Below are positions 33,871 to 43,479 of a stretch of DNA of 64,000 nucleotides, in pieces (position 1 is the stretch's first letter; every line of letters begins with the position of its first letter). The stretch is taken from contig CAUYUJ010014172.1 in the NCBI GenBank assembly GCA_963575745.1, forward strand, positions 239,501 to 303,500. The letters are read 5' to 3'. The translations under genes and the position numbers were made by a program. The stretch comes from Prorocentrum cordatum (Eukaryota; Sar; Dinophyceae; Prorocentrales; Prorocentraceae). Under the pieces are notes generated by a model. That model did not search any database, had not been told where the DNA came from, and was given only the letters and a program-made list of their open reading frames with translations.

Positions 33871-34478
33871 ATGCTATGGCACTGGGGTCCCCACTTTTTG
33901 GGGACCCATGCTGTGCTACGCCATGCTATGGCGCAGTGACGGGATAGGCCTAGGGCCAAGTAACAGTAAACGAACGCGCACATAGGGGTCCCGACTTTTG
34001 GGGGACCCATGAATAGATATGCCATGCTATAACACAGTGGCGGGATAGGCCCAGGGTAAATAACAGTGAAAAAAAGATAGGGGTCTTCTTTTTGGAACCC
34101 ATGCTATGCGATGCCATGCTATAGCGCAGTGGCGGGATAGGCCCAGGGCAAATAACAGGAAAACTCGCCGCGCACATAGGGGTCCCCACTTTTTGGGGAC
34201 CCATGGTGAACGCGCACATAGGGGTCCCGACTGTTTGCGGACCCAGGAATAGATATGCCATGCTATAACACAGTGGCGGGATAGGCCCACGGTAAGTAAC
34301 AATGAAAAAAAAGAACATAGGGGTCTCCACTTTTTGGAGCCCATGCTATGCTATGCCATGATATAGCACAGTAGCGGGATAGGCCCAGGGCAAGTAACAG
34401 GAAAAGACGACGCGCACATAGAGGTCCCCACTTTTGGTGACCCAAGCTGTGCTATGACAGCTGTAGCAAAGTCGTGGG

Positions 34479-34605
34479 ATTCGATGTGGTTACAACGAGG
34501 GGAGAGATGATCTTTATGGTGGGGTGGCTTGCGGGTGGGAGTGACGGCCACCGCAGGTGGGTGCGCGGTCCAGGTGTACTCGTGGCCAAGCCTAGTAGAC
34601 CCTAA
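34479..34605 (+). repeat. 127-bp direct repeat, right copy
   Basis: Partner of 22124-22250, same orientation and same length. It is followed immediately by CCCTAAA-type telomeric sequence. Confidence 0.85.
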
Positions 34606-34622
34606 ACCTAAACCCTAAACCC
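34600..34622 (-). repeat. Short TTTAGGG-type telomere-like stretch
   Basis: About three CCCTAAA units (one is CCTAAA) in plus orientation, i.e. TTTAGGG on the minus strand. It is too short for a telomere and sits inside unrelated DNA. Confidence 0.7.
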
Positions 34623-36084
34623 GTGGGGTCCGAGCAGATGGGGTCGGAGGATCACCCCGCACCGGTCGGCGGGTGCATCGGTGACGTCAGAGCTGAGGAA
34701 AGTCGGACGCCGCATCGGCTCGCTGTGGCCCGATCCTCCGGCCCCCTCTGCTCGGGCCTCGCCTGGGAGGCCTGGAGCGAGGCCCTTTCAGGTCCTTCCA
34801 GCTGGGGGGGCAGGAGATTGGACTCAGGTCAGAAGCTGGCTTCGGGGAAGGTGTCGAGAGGTTCGGGACCCCGCCAACGTCAAAGCCGCCCCCATCCCAC
34901 CCAGACCCTCAGGGGGGGGGCTCGCCAGACTTCTCCGAACATCAGGGTCCAGAAACAGCTCGGGAGGAACAACGGTCCCGGGAAGAGTATTCGAGAGTAC
35001 CTGGGGGCCGGCTCATCAAAGCATCGAAGCGCCCGTGCCAAATCCCCCCCCCCTCCCGCCCAGACAGTGCCAAGGTCCCAAGACCTCCCGCCCAGGATCG
35101 AGAATCGAGGTTTCCAAACGTTATCCTGACCTTTCCTGGACATCCTCCCCGACTCTCGAGGATCCACGGCGAAGGTTTTCGGATTTGCTCTGCTTGCTGT
35201 TCACCGTTTCCAAACTTGTTCTGACCTCCCAAACCCTCGGGAAGCCTCCGGGGACCCATGGGGGTCAGGATCAGGGGCGTCACCGTACAGCTCCCCTCCA
35301 ACGCCTTCAACAAAAACAAGACGGAGGTGCTTCCAACTGGTCGGCTTCCAGGGCTCGCTCTCGAGGTCTCGGGATCCGGGGCCGTCCACATGATCATCCA
35401 CGACCTCCCACCCCAGAACCATCCAACACGCACGACCAGAAACCGTCTCGATCATCGATCCCCCTCCTGCTGGCTCTCCAGTGTTCAGGAGGAAGTGGGG
35501 ACCACTCTAGCGCGACACTCATCAGCACCACCTGGTCCTTCCAGAGACATCCAGCGTCACATACATTACGATGTTGCTTTGAAAGATGCGATCGGCGGGA
35601 CAAGCTTACGCGGAGCGCTGATTGGTGAAGGCGAGGACCCAACTCAACACAAGATGATTGGGGTCATTGGGGCCTGAGGGAACCGCTCTTTGGACCCAGG
35701 GCCGTCAAGACACAATCCGCGACAAAAAGCCTGTCCTGGGGGCAGTATCGAGAGCTCCCGGGTCCCACAACGTGAAAATCAACGCGTCGGATGTCTGGAA
35801 ACAATGAGACGGAGCCTTCCCCCAGCAGAAAAGATGGGATTACGTCATTCCTATCTGCTTCTCATTGTGTGTTGGTTGATCTATCTCTCTCGGGGAGTAT
35901 ATATATACCGCGTGTATGCATGCACACATGTGTAGATGTACACGTGTATCTATACCCACGGGTCGGAAGAAGTAGGTAGAAACATGAAGTAGGAAGGCGG
36001 AATAAGTAGATTGCGTTCGGGGCAGCCCAAAAAAACAACAGCAACGACAATTACAAGAAGTAGATTACAAATTCCCAGGCCCTG
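34623..36084. other. No gene recognised
   Basis: GC-rich sequence with long overlapping frames, for example plus 34681-35628, but only Pro/Arg/Ser-rich composition and no motif. A GTATATATA patch lies near 35895-35960. Confidence 0.4.
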
Positions 36085-36499
36085 TCTTAGCGGCGCGCAA
36101 TAGCGCTAGGTCGCTCGGCCCCTCGGATGGCCCCTTCCAGGGCTGGTTTCGGTTGTTCTGGCTTGTTTTCGTTTGTCCGTCGATCGCACTGGCAGCCTTT
36201 CGGTGGCTCGGCCCCTCGGCTGGCCCAATTCTGTGGATTTGTTTGTTTTTGTTTGGTTTCGCTTGTCCGTCGGCTGCACTGGTCGCCCCAGGCTCGCACG
36301 CCGCCCCGCGGTCGCTCGGCCCCTCGGCTGGCCCCATTCCTTGGTGTTGTTTGTTTTTGTTTGTTGGCGCTTGTCCGTCGGCTGCACTGGTCGCCCCAAG
36401 CTCGCCCGCCGCCCCGCGGTCGCTCGGCCCCTCGGCTGGCCAAATTCACTGGCAATGTTTGCTTGTGTTTGCTTTCGCTTGTCCGTCGGGCGAGCCTGG
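36085..36499 (-). repeat. 108-bp satellite, inverted part
   Basis: About four units read in reverse orientation, recognisable by CTTGTCCGTCGGCTGCACTGG and GGTCGCTCGGCCCCTCGGCTGGCC. They meet the forward array at a palindromic junction near 36502. Confidence 0.9.
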
Positions 36500-36531
36500 T
36501 CGCCCCAGGCTCGCCCGACGGACAAGCGAAA
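36473..36531. repeat. Perfect inverted repeat at the array junction (27-bp arms)
   Basis: Left arm 36473-36499 and right arm 36505-36531 are exact reverse complements around a 5-base spacer. The arms end in GGGCGAGCCTGG and CCAGGCTCGCCC. This is where the 108-bp array changes orientation. Confidence 0.95.
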
Positions 36532-38465
36532 ACTAACAAAAACAAACAAATCCACATAATTGGGCCAGCCGAGGGGCCGAGCGACCGAAAGGCGGCGGTC
36601 GGGTGTCCCCAGGGCGAGCAGTGCAGCCGACGGGCAAGCGAAACCGAACAACGACAAACAAAACCAAGGAATTGGGCCAGCCGAGGGGCCGAGCGACCGC
36701 GGGGCGGCGGGCGCGCCTAGGGCGACCAGTGCAGCCGACGGACAAACGAAAACAAACCAAAACAAACAAATCTACAGAATTGGGCCAGCCGAGGGGCCGA
36801 GCCACCGGAAGGCGGCAGGTGTGCCCAGGGCAACAAGCGCAGCCGACGGGCAAGCGAACACAAACAAAAACAAACAAAACCAAAGAATGGGGCCAACCGA
36901 GGGGCCGAGCGACCGCGGGGCGGCGGGCGAGCCTGGGGCGACCAATGCAGCCGACGGACAAGCGAAAGCAAACATCAACAAACAAATCCAAGGAATTGGG
37001 CCAGCCGAGGGGCCGAGCGACCGAAAGGCGGCGGGTGCGCCCAGGGCGGCCAATGCAGCCGACGGACAAACGAAAACAAACAAAAACAAACAAATCCACA
37101 GAATTGGGCTAGCCGAAAGGCCAAGCGACCGAAAGGCGGTGGGTGTGCCCAGGGCGACCAGCGCAGCCGATGGGCAAGCGAAAACAAACAAAAACCAACA
37201 AAACCAAGGAATTAGGCCAGCCGAGGGGCCGAGCGACCGCGGGGCGGCGGGCGAGCCTGGGGCGACCAGTGCAGCCGACGGACAAGCGAAAACAAACAAA
37301 AACAAACAAATCCAGGAATTGGGCCAGCCGAGGGGCCGAGCGACCGCAAGGCGGCGGGTGCGCCCAGGGCGGCCAGTGCAGCCGACGGACAAGCGAAAAC
37401 AAACAAAAACAAAGAAATCCAAGGAATTGGGCCAGCCGAGGGGCCGAGCGACCGAAAGGCGGCGGGTGTGCCCTGGGCGACCAGTGCAGCCGACGGGCAA
37501 GCGGAAACAAACCAAAACAACAAAACCAATGACTTCGGCCAGCCGAGGGGCCGAGCGACCGCGGGGCGACGGGCGAGCCTGGGGCGACCAGTGCAGCCGA
37601 CGGACAAGCGAAAACAAACAAAAACAAACACATCCACAGAATTGGGCCGAGCGACCGAAAGGCGGCGGGTGTGCTCAGGGCGACCAGCGCAGCCGACGGG
37701 CAAGCGGAAACAAACAAAAACCAGCAAAACCAAGGAATTGGGCCAGCCGAGGGGCCGAGCGACCGCGGGGAGGCGGGCGAGCCTGGGGCGACCAGTGCAG
37801 CCGACGGACAAGCGACAGCAAACAAAAACAAACAAATCCAGGAATTCGGCCAGCCGAGGGGCCGAGCGACTGAAAGGCGGCGGGTGTGCCCAGGGCGACC
37901 AGTGCAGCCGACGGGCACGCGAACACAAACAAAAACAAGCAAATCCAAAGATTTGGGCCAGCCGAGGGGCCGAGCGACCGCGGGGCGGCGGGCGAGCCTG
38001 GGGCGACCAATGCAGCCGACGGACAAGCGAAAACAAACAAACACAAACAAATCCACAGAATTGGGCCAGCCGAAAGGCCGAGCGACCGAAAGGCGGCGGG
38101 TGCGCCCAGGGCGACCAGTGCAGCCGACGGGCAAGCGAAAACAAACAAAAACAAACAAAACCAAGGACTTGGGCCAGCCGAGGGGCCGAGCAACCGAAAG
38201 GCGGCGGGCGAGCCTGGGGCGACCAGTGCAGCCGACGGACAAGCGAAAACAAACAAAAACAAACAAATCCACAGAATTGGGCCAGCCAAGGAGCCGAGCA
38301 ACCGAAAGGCGGCGGGTGTGCCCAGGGCGACCAGTGCAGCCGACGGGCAAGCGAAACCAAACAACAACAAACAAAACCAAGGAATTGGGCCAGCCGAGGG
38401 GCCGAGCGACCGCGGGGCGGCGGGCGAGCCTGGGGCGACCAGTGCAGCCGGCGGACAAGCGAATA
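36505..38465 (+). repeat. 108-bp satellite, forward array of 18 units
   Basis: The word GGCCGAGCGACC recurs at 36575, 36687, 36795, 36903, 37011, 37119, 37227, 37334, 37442, 37549, 37645, 37753, 37860, 37968, 38076, 38184, 38292 and 38400, so the period is 107-108 bp in nearly all cases. Two subtypes, CGCGGGGCGGCGGGCGAGCC and GAAAGGCGGCGGGTGTGCCC, mostly alternate, giving a ~216-bp dimer. As 108 is divisible by three, most frames on both strands stay open (up to about 460 codons), which is not evidence for a protein. Confidence 0.95.
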
Positions 38466-38539
38466 CACACAATTACGCTACCGAGGAACCCCACATATCT
38501 ATTTTATTTCCCAAGCGTACCATCGGTGCTTCTGCTGTT

Positions 38540-38743
38540 GCTCCTCCTTCTCCTCCTCGGTGTCCTCCTCCTGCTGCTGCTTCTGCTGCTGCTGCTTCTG
38601 CTGCTGCTGCTGCTGCTGCGTCTGCTGCTGCAGCTGCTGCTGGGGGTAGGTGAACCTGCGGACTGAGGACCCATAGCGCATGCGTTGGCTGCAACGCATA
38701 GGGCCCCCCACCCCCAGCGCACCCCCTGCGGCGTCGAGGATGC

Positions 38744-38781
<38 letters not shown>

Positions 38782-38925
38782 CTGCTTCTGCTGCTGCGTC
38801 TGCTGCTGCAGCTGCTGCTGGGGGTAGGTGAACCTGCGGACCGAGGACCCATAGCGCATGCGTTGGCTGCAGCGCATAGGGCCCCCACCCCCAGCGCACC
38901 CCCTGTAGCGTTGAGGAAATGCCAC
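38540..38925. repeat. Duplicated 178-bp unit with (CTG)n
   Basis: Two copies each hold a CTG/CTT triplet run, then GGGGGTAGGTGAACCTGCGGA, CATAGCGCATGCGTTGGCTGCA and CCACCCCCAGCGCACCCCCTG. The two GTAGGTGAACCTGCGGA words are at 38646-38662 and 38824-38840. The block interrupts the 108-bp satellite. Confidence 0.88.
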
Positions 38926-38944
38926 GCCTGCCACGCCCTGGGAG

Positions 38945-39092
38945 CCGTGCTGAGCTGAGCGGTGCCGAGCTGAGCTGAGCTGAGCTGAGCTGTGCTGTGC
39001 TGTGCTGCCCTGTGCTGTGCTGTGCTGTGCTGCGTTGGGCTGTGCTGTGCTGTGCTGTGCTGTGCTGTGCTGTGCTGTGCTGCGCTGTGTGA
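38945..39092. repeat. Pentanucleotide repeats (GAGCT)n and (TGTGC)n
   Basis: GAGCT/GTGCT pentamers run for about 145 bases with few changes. A shorter GGGCTGTGCTGTGCTG run also occurs near 45337 and 63690. Confidence 0.92.
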
Positions 39093-39179
39093 GAAGGAGA
39101 AGGGGAGGGGGGAGGAGGTGAGACGCGGGTGCGCCGCGGCAGGGGAAAAAAAACAGAACCCCACGAAACATGTGGGGAA

Positions 39180-39880
39180 AAAACAAACAAATCCACAGAA
39201 TTGGGCAAGCCGGGGGGCCGAGCGACCGAAAGGCGGCGGGTGTGCCCAGGGCGACCAGTGCAGCCGACGGGCAAGCGAAAACAAACAAAAACAAACAAAA
39301 CCAAGGACTTTGGCCAGCCGAGGGGCCGAGCGACCGCGGGGCGGCGGGCGAGCCTGGGGCGACCAGTGCAGCCGACGGACAAGCGAAACCAAACAAAAAC
39401 AAACAACACCAAGGAATTGGGCCAGCCAAGGAGCCGAGCAACCGAAAGGCGGCGGGTGTGCCCAGGGCGACCAGTGCAGTGGAGGGACAAGCGAAAACAA
39501 ACAAAAACAAACAAATCCAAACAAATCCACAGAATTGGGCCAGCCGAAAGGCCGAGCGACCAAAAGGCGGCGGGTGCGCCCAGGGCGACCAGTGCAAGCG
39601 AAACCAAACGAAAACAAACAAAACCAAGGACTTGGGCCAGCCGAGGGGCCGAGCGACCGCGGGGCGGCGGGCGAGCCTGGGGCGACCAATGCAGCCGACG
39701 GGCAAGCGAAAATAAACAAAAAACAAACAAATCCACAGAATTGGGCAAGCCGAGGGGCCGAGCAACCGAAAGGCGGCGGGCGAGCCTGGGGCGACCAGTG
39801 CAGCCGACGGGCAAGCGAACACAAACAAAAAAACAAAAAACCAAGGAATGGGGCCAGCCGAGGGGCCGAGCGACCAGCGT
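39180..39880 (+). repeat. 108-bp satellite, second forward block
   Basis: Six full units and a truncated seventh with the same two subtypes, after the CTG/TGTGC interruption. It ends at GAGCGACCAGCGTCACCC near 39880. Confidence 0.93.
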
Positions 39881-40024
39881 CACCCAGGGAAGTGACAACC
39901 ACACCCTAGAAGTAGATTAGGTGTGCGCCCGCCCCCCAAAACAACAAAAAATATAGATGCTTGAAATAAGAAGGCGCTTACAGTAGATTGGGATCTGGGA
40001 ATCCAAAAAACAGACTTTCAACGA

Positions 40025-40145
40025 CCGGTGGGTACGTATACACATACATTGCGTATGTGTGTATATATGTATATATATATACATATATATGCGCATCTGT
40101 ATATACATACACGTGTATCTGTACGTACATACACATACGCGTAGC
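40025..40145. repeat. AT-rich (TA)n/(GTATAT) microsatellite
   Basis: Alternating TATATA/CATATA sequence of about 120 bases. Confidence 0.85.
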
Positions 40146-40287
40146 ACCCCGCAGATGCGAATAAGAGTGAGGGGGCGGTGGGGACGTCGGCAGTCTGCGA
40201 GGCTCTGGCGAAACCCGCCGTAGGCGCCAAAGTTCCACACATTGCACAACGAGCCCGCCGCAAGCGCCGATTGTTTCGTCGCAACGG

Positions 40288-40662
40288 TCGCGGGTGGGTC
40301 GCGGGTAGGTCGCGGGTGGATCGCGGAGTGGGTCGCGGGGTGGGTCGCGGGTGGGTCGCAGCTGGGTCGCAGGTGGGTCGCGGGTGGGTCGCGGATGGGT
40401 CGCGGGGTGGGTCGCGGGTGGGTCGCAGCTGGGTCGCGGGTGGGTCGCGGGTGGGTCGCGGATGGGTCGCCGGGTGGGTCGCGGGTTGGGTCGCGGGTGG
40501 GGTCGCGGGCGGGTCGCGGGGTGGGTCGCGGGTGGGTCGCGGGGTGGGTCGCGGGTTGGTCGCGGGTTGGATCGCGGGCGGGTCGCGGGGTGGGTCGCGG
40601 GGTGGGTCGCGGGGTGGGTCGCGGGGTGGGTCGCGGGGTGGGTCGCGGGTGGGTCGCGGGGG
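40288..40662. repeat. G-rich 10/11-bp minisatellite GGTGGGTCGCG
   Basis: More than thirty units of GGTGGGTCGCGG with small changes (GGTTGG, GGATGG, CAGCTGG). Regular G-runs on the plus strand could support quadruplex folding. Gly/Arg and Pro/Thr readings are artefacts. Confidence 0.93.
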
Positions 40663-40914
40663 GGACGACGACAACAAACAACACCAACAACGAGGCAACA
40701 ACAACAACGCAACAAGCAGAATCTTCACCAAGGATTCTCACTGCAGCCATGCACCCAGGGACAATGAATGACCGTTCGGCCCCCTTACTCTGATCACAAT
40801 CATCATCATCAAGGACGTACAGTCGCCAATGGATACAGCGAAAAATGCGGTCACGCAGAGGCTCGCCCCAAAACCCGACCAGAACTAGCACGGGCAGCAC
40901 CTTCAGCTATGTGA
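40663..40914. other. No gene recognised
   Basis: CAACAA-rich start and mixed sequence; nothing coding was recognised. Confidence 0.4.
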
Positions 40915-41335
40915 TGGGATCGCCCCCCGCACAATGTCGGCCCACCCCTCGCACGCCTCGTGGCACCTCAATGGGCTCCACCGAAGGCTCCAGTGGCAGT
41001 GTCCGCATGAGGTCCCCCGACCACCGTATGCCCGTTTCGTCACGCTCCCCACGTTTCGTGGCCCCATAGGTGGCAGGGTCCACATGCGTCCACCCACGCC
41101 ATGTCGGCGCACCCCTTACACGCTGCGTCGCCCCATGGGGAGCTCAACCGAATGCCCCAGTGACAGGGTCCACATGCGTTCCCCCGCCTCATCTCGGCAT
41201 ACCCCTCACACGTTCCTTGGCCCAATAAAGAGCTCCACCGAAGGCCAGTGTGAGGGTACACATGCGTCCTCCCCGCCCCATTTCGACACACACACACACA
41301 CCTCACACGCTTTGTGGCCCGATAGGAAGTGCCAC
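40915..41335 (-). repeat. ~88-bp repeat array, inverted part
   Basis: Five or so units in reverse orientation relative to 42108-42805, marked by GGGCTCCACCGAAGGC, CAGTGGCAGGGTCCACATGCG and CACGTTTCGTGGCCCCATAG. They have the same family features as the plus array and lie about 0.8 kb from it. Confidence 0.85.
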
Positions 41336-42107
41336 CGAAGACGACTTTCACAATTGTGTACTTCACAGCTGCGTCTGATGTGGTCAGTCGCCATGTTAAT
41401 TTCGAGGTGAGCGCTTCTGCAGTGAAAGGAGAAACTTTCAGTGGCATGTGAGGAGGGGACTTGGGACGAGAGGGTGTATGCCAGAATCGTTTACGCATCT
41501 GGTTTACTCTGGCCCTCATCCCTCATATCCTCCTCCCTCTCATCTCCTTTCGACCCCTGGCTCGAGCGCCTTTACTTGGGCGCTCCCATGGCCGAAACAA
41601 AATGTGCGAATTGGACTGCAGACTACGGCCTGCCGCAATTTCCGGCATGCCGCAGCAGGTGCAGAGTTGATTGCTGCGAATTCCAGACGCTACAGGGGAG
41701 TGATTGTAGAGGAGGGCAGGAAGAGGAGCCAGGGGGAAAAGGGAGGATTCGATTAGATGCGAGAGCGTTTTCCGTATGTCCCGGCCTCGTGGGATGCCCT
41801 CGTGATCCGCTTGGACATGCTGGCCAAAAAACAATACAGCAGAACTGATCCAGAAAGATCTCATTAAAGAAATCTGGCCGCTTCTTGAAACAAGCCTGGG
41901 CCAATTTCTGCTGCCGTCGACGCTGGAGGGGCGAACGTGCTCAATAGCCCTGGACAGTTCTGCGGCAAAGTGGTTAAGAAGCGCTGGCCGAGCTTTTCGA
42001 TCGGATGTTTCTTAATCAGATATTCGACAACAAGACAGGTTCGAGGCTGGATGTTTGACCCCCAAACATTTTTCTGGCGAAGGACTCAACCATATGAAGT
42101 TGTGAAT
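41336..42107. repeat. Spacer with dispersed repeat, copy 2
   Basis: Unique-looking sequence to about 41860, then at 41870-42040 the partner of the 19505-19690 repeat in the same orientation. No gene was recognised in 41336-41860; plus frame 41441-41848 lacks motifs. Confidence 0.55.
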
Positions 42108-42805
42108 ACTGCGCTGTGGGCACAGTTTTGGTGGAGCTCTTTATGGAGCCACCAAACGTGTGAGGAGTGTGCCAGCATCGGCGTGGAGAAGGGGGTGCCC
42201 AAGTGGGCGGTCGACCGCATGTTGACCCTGCAACTAGGGCCTTCAGTGGAGCTCCCTTCGGGGCCACGAAGCGTTTGACGGGTGTGCCGAAATAAACGGG
42301 GAACCGCATGGGGACCCTGCCGCTGGAGCCTCCGGGGGAGCTCCCTACTGGGCCACGAAACATGTGAGGGGTGTTTCAAAATGGCCAAGGAGCCGCATGT
42401 GGACCCTGCCACTGGGGCCTTCGGTGGAGCTCCCTATGGGGCCACGAAACGTGTGAGGGGTGTACCGAACTGGGCGGGAAACCGCATGTGGACCCTGCCA
42501 CTGGGGCCCTCGGTGGAGTTCCCTATGGGGGCACGAAACGTACAGGGGTGTGCCGAAATTGGCGCTGATCCGCATGTGGAACCTGCCACTGGGGCCTCTG
42601 GTGGAACTCCCTACTGGGCCACGACGCGAAGGTGTGCCGGAATGGTCAGGGACCCGCATGTGGACCCTGCAACTGGGGCCTTCGGTGGAGCTTCCTTTGG
42701 GGCCACGACGCGTGTGAGGGGTTGTGCCGACATGGGCGGCTATCCGCATGTGGACCCTGCCACTGGGGTCTTCGGTGGAGCTCCCTATGGGGCCAGGAAA
42801 CGTGT
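42108..42805 (+). repeat. ~88-bp repeat array, forward part
   Basis: Units of 84-92 bp contain CCGCATGTGGACCCTGCCACTGGGGCC, GGTGGAGCTCCCTATGGGGCC and ACGAAACGTGTGAGG. The CATGTGGACCCTGC word falls near 42218, 42308, 42394, 42486, 42573, 42657 and 42747. Confidence 0.88.
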
Positions 42806-42814
42806 GAGCGGTGT

Positions 42815-43215
42815 CGGGGAAGGGGAGAGGAGGACGCGGGGCACTGTCTCTTCGACACGAGGACCCGACATCATAAGGTGGCTGGGAAAAACCGATGGGG
42901 AGTGGGAGGGGGGGGAGCAGATGGCGGGGGGGGGACAGGTTGGGGGGGAGAGGGAGACGTTAGAGGAATGCAGGGGGAGGGCGCCGAGAAGGGGCAGGAA
43001 GGAAACGTGGAGGAATGGAGGAAGAGGTACTTGGGCGAGGAGGAGGAGGGGAAGAGGGAGGAGTGCCAAAAGGAAATGCAGATCACATGGGGAGACGGGT
43101 GAGGAGAGGCAGAGGACAGGGGAAGCAGCGGAGAAGGTGACATGGAGTGGCAGAGGACAAGAGGAATGGGAAAGGAAGAAACAGAGAAAGGGAAGAGGGG
43201 CGAGGGGGGGAAAGA
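42815..43215. repeat. Purine-rich low-complexity tract
   Basis: GGGGAGAGGAGG-type sequence rich in G and A over about 400 bases; no gene. Confidence 0.8.
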
Positions 43216-43479
43216 AGGGATGAGGAAGGCTAGACGGATACGAAGAATAGCGACACTCATCTACAGCGACAGCCTGACGGCCACGACTATATCCGCCACC
43301 GTGCCTGCAGCACGAAATGGGAGCGCCCTAAATCGCACAGAGTCGTGCGTCGTAGAGGGGCAGTCGTTCTGTTGCCGGCTTGTGGGACTCTACTGGGCCC
43401 CGCCCCCCGTGCGCCAAGAATTCTTAGGCGCTCCTGGAGTGTGTCGGCGCGCGCTGGGCGATGCCGACACGGTTCCGAG
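43216..43479. other. No gene recognised
   Basis: Mixed sequence; no feature seen. Confidence 0.4.

Larger units (their letters stand above)
31609..34470 (+). repeat. ~101-bp hairpin satellite, right array
   Basis: Same family as the left array, with more than twenty units recognisable by GTGGCGGGATAGG, CGCGCACATAGGGG and the two inverted repeats. It is more diverged and has two interruptions, at about 32303-32520 and 33238-33870. All clear units are in plus orientation. It ends with a partial unit just before the right 127-bp repeat. Confidence 0.9.

Noticed and set aside
34681-35628. Plus-strand open frame of 315 codons
   Set aside because: Pro/Arg/Ser-rich, no motif, overlapped by equally long frames on the other strand.
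36560-39909. Very long open frames (up to about 460 codons) on both strands
   Set aside because: They are produced by the 108-bp satellite, whose unit is a multiple of three. Several frames on both strands are open and no domain is seen.
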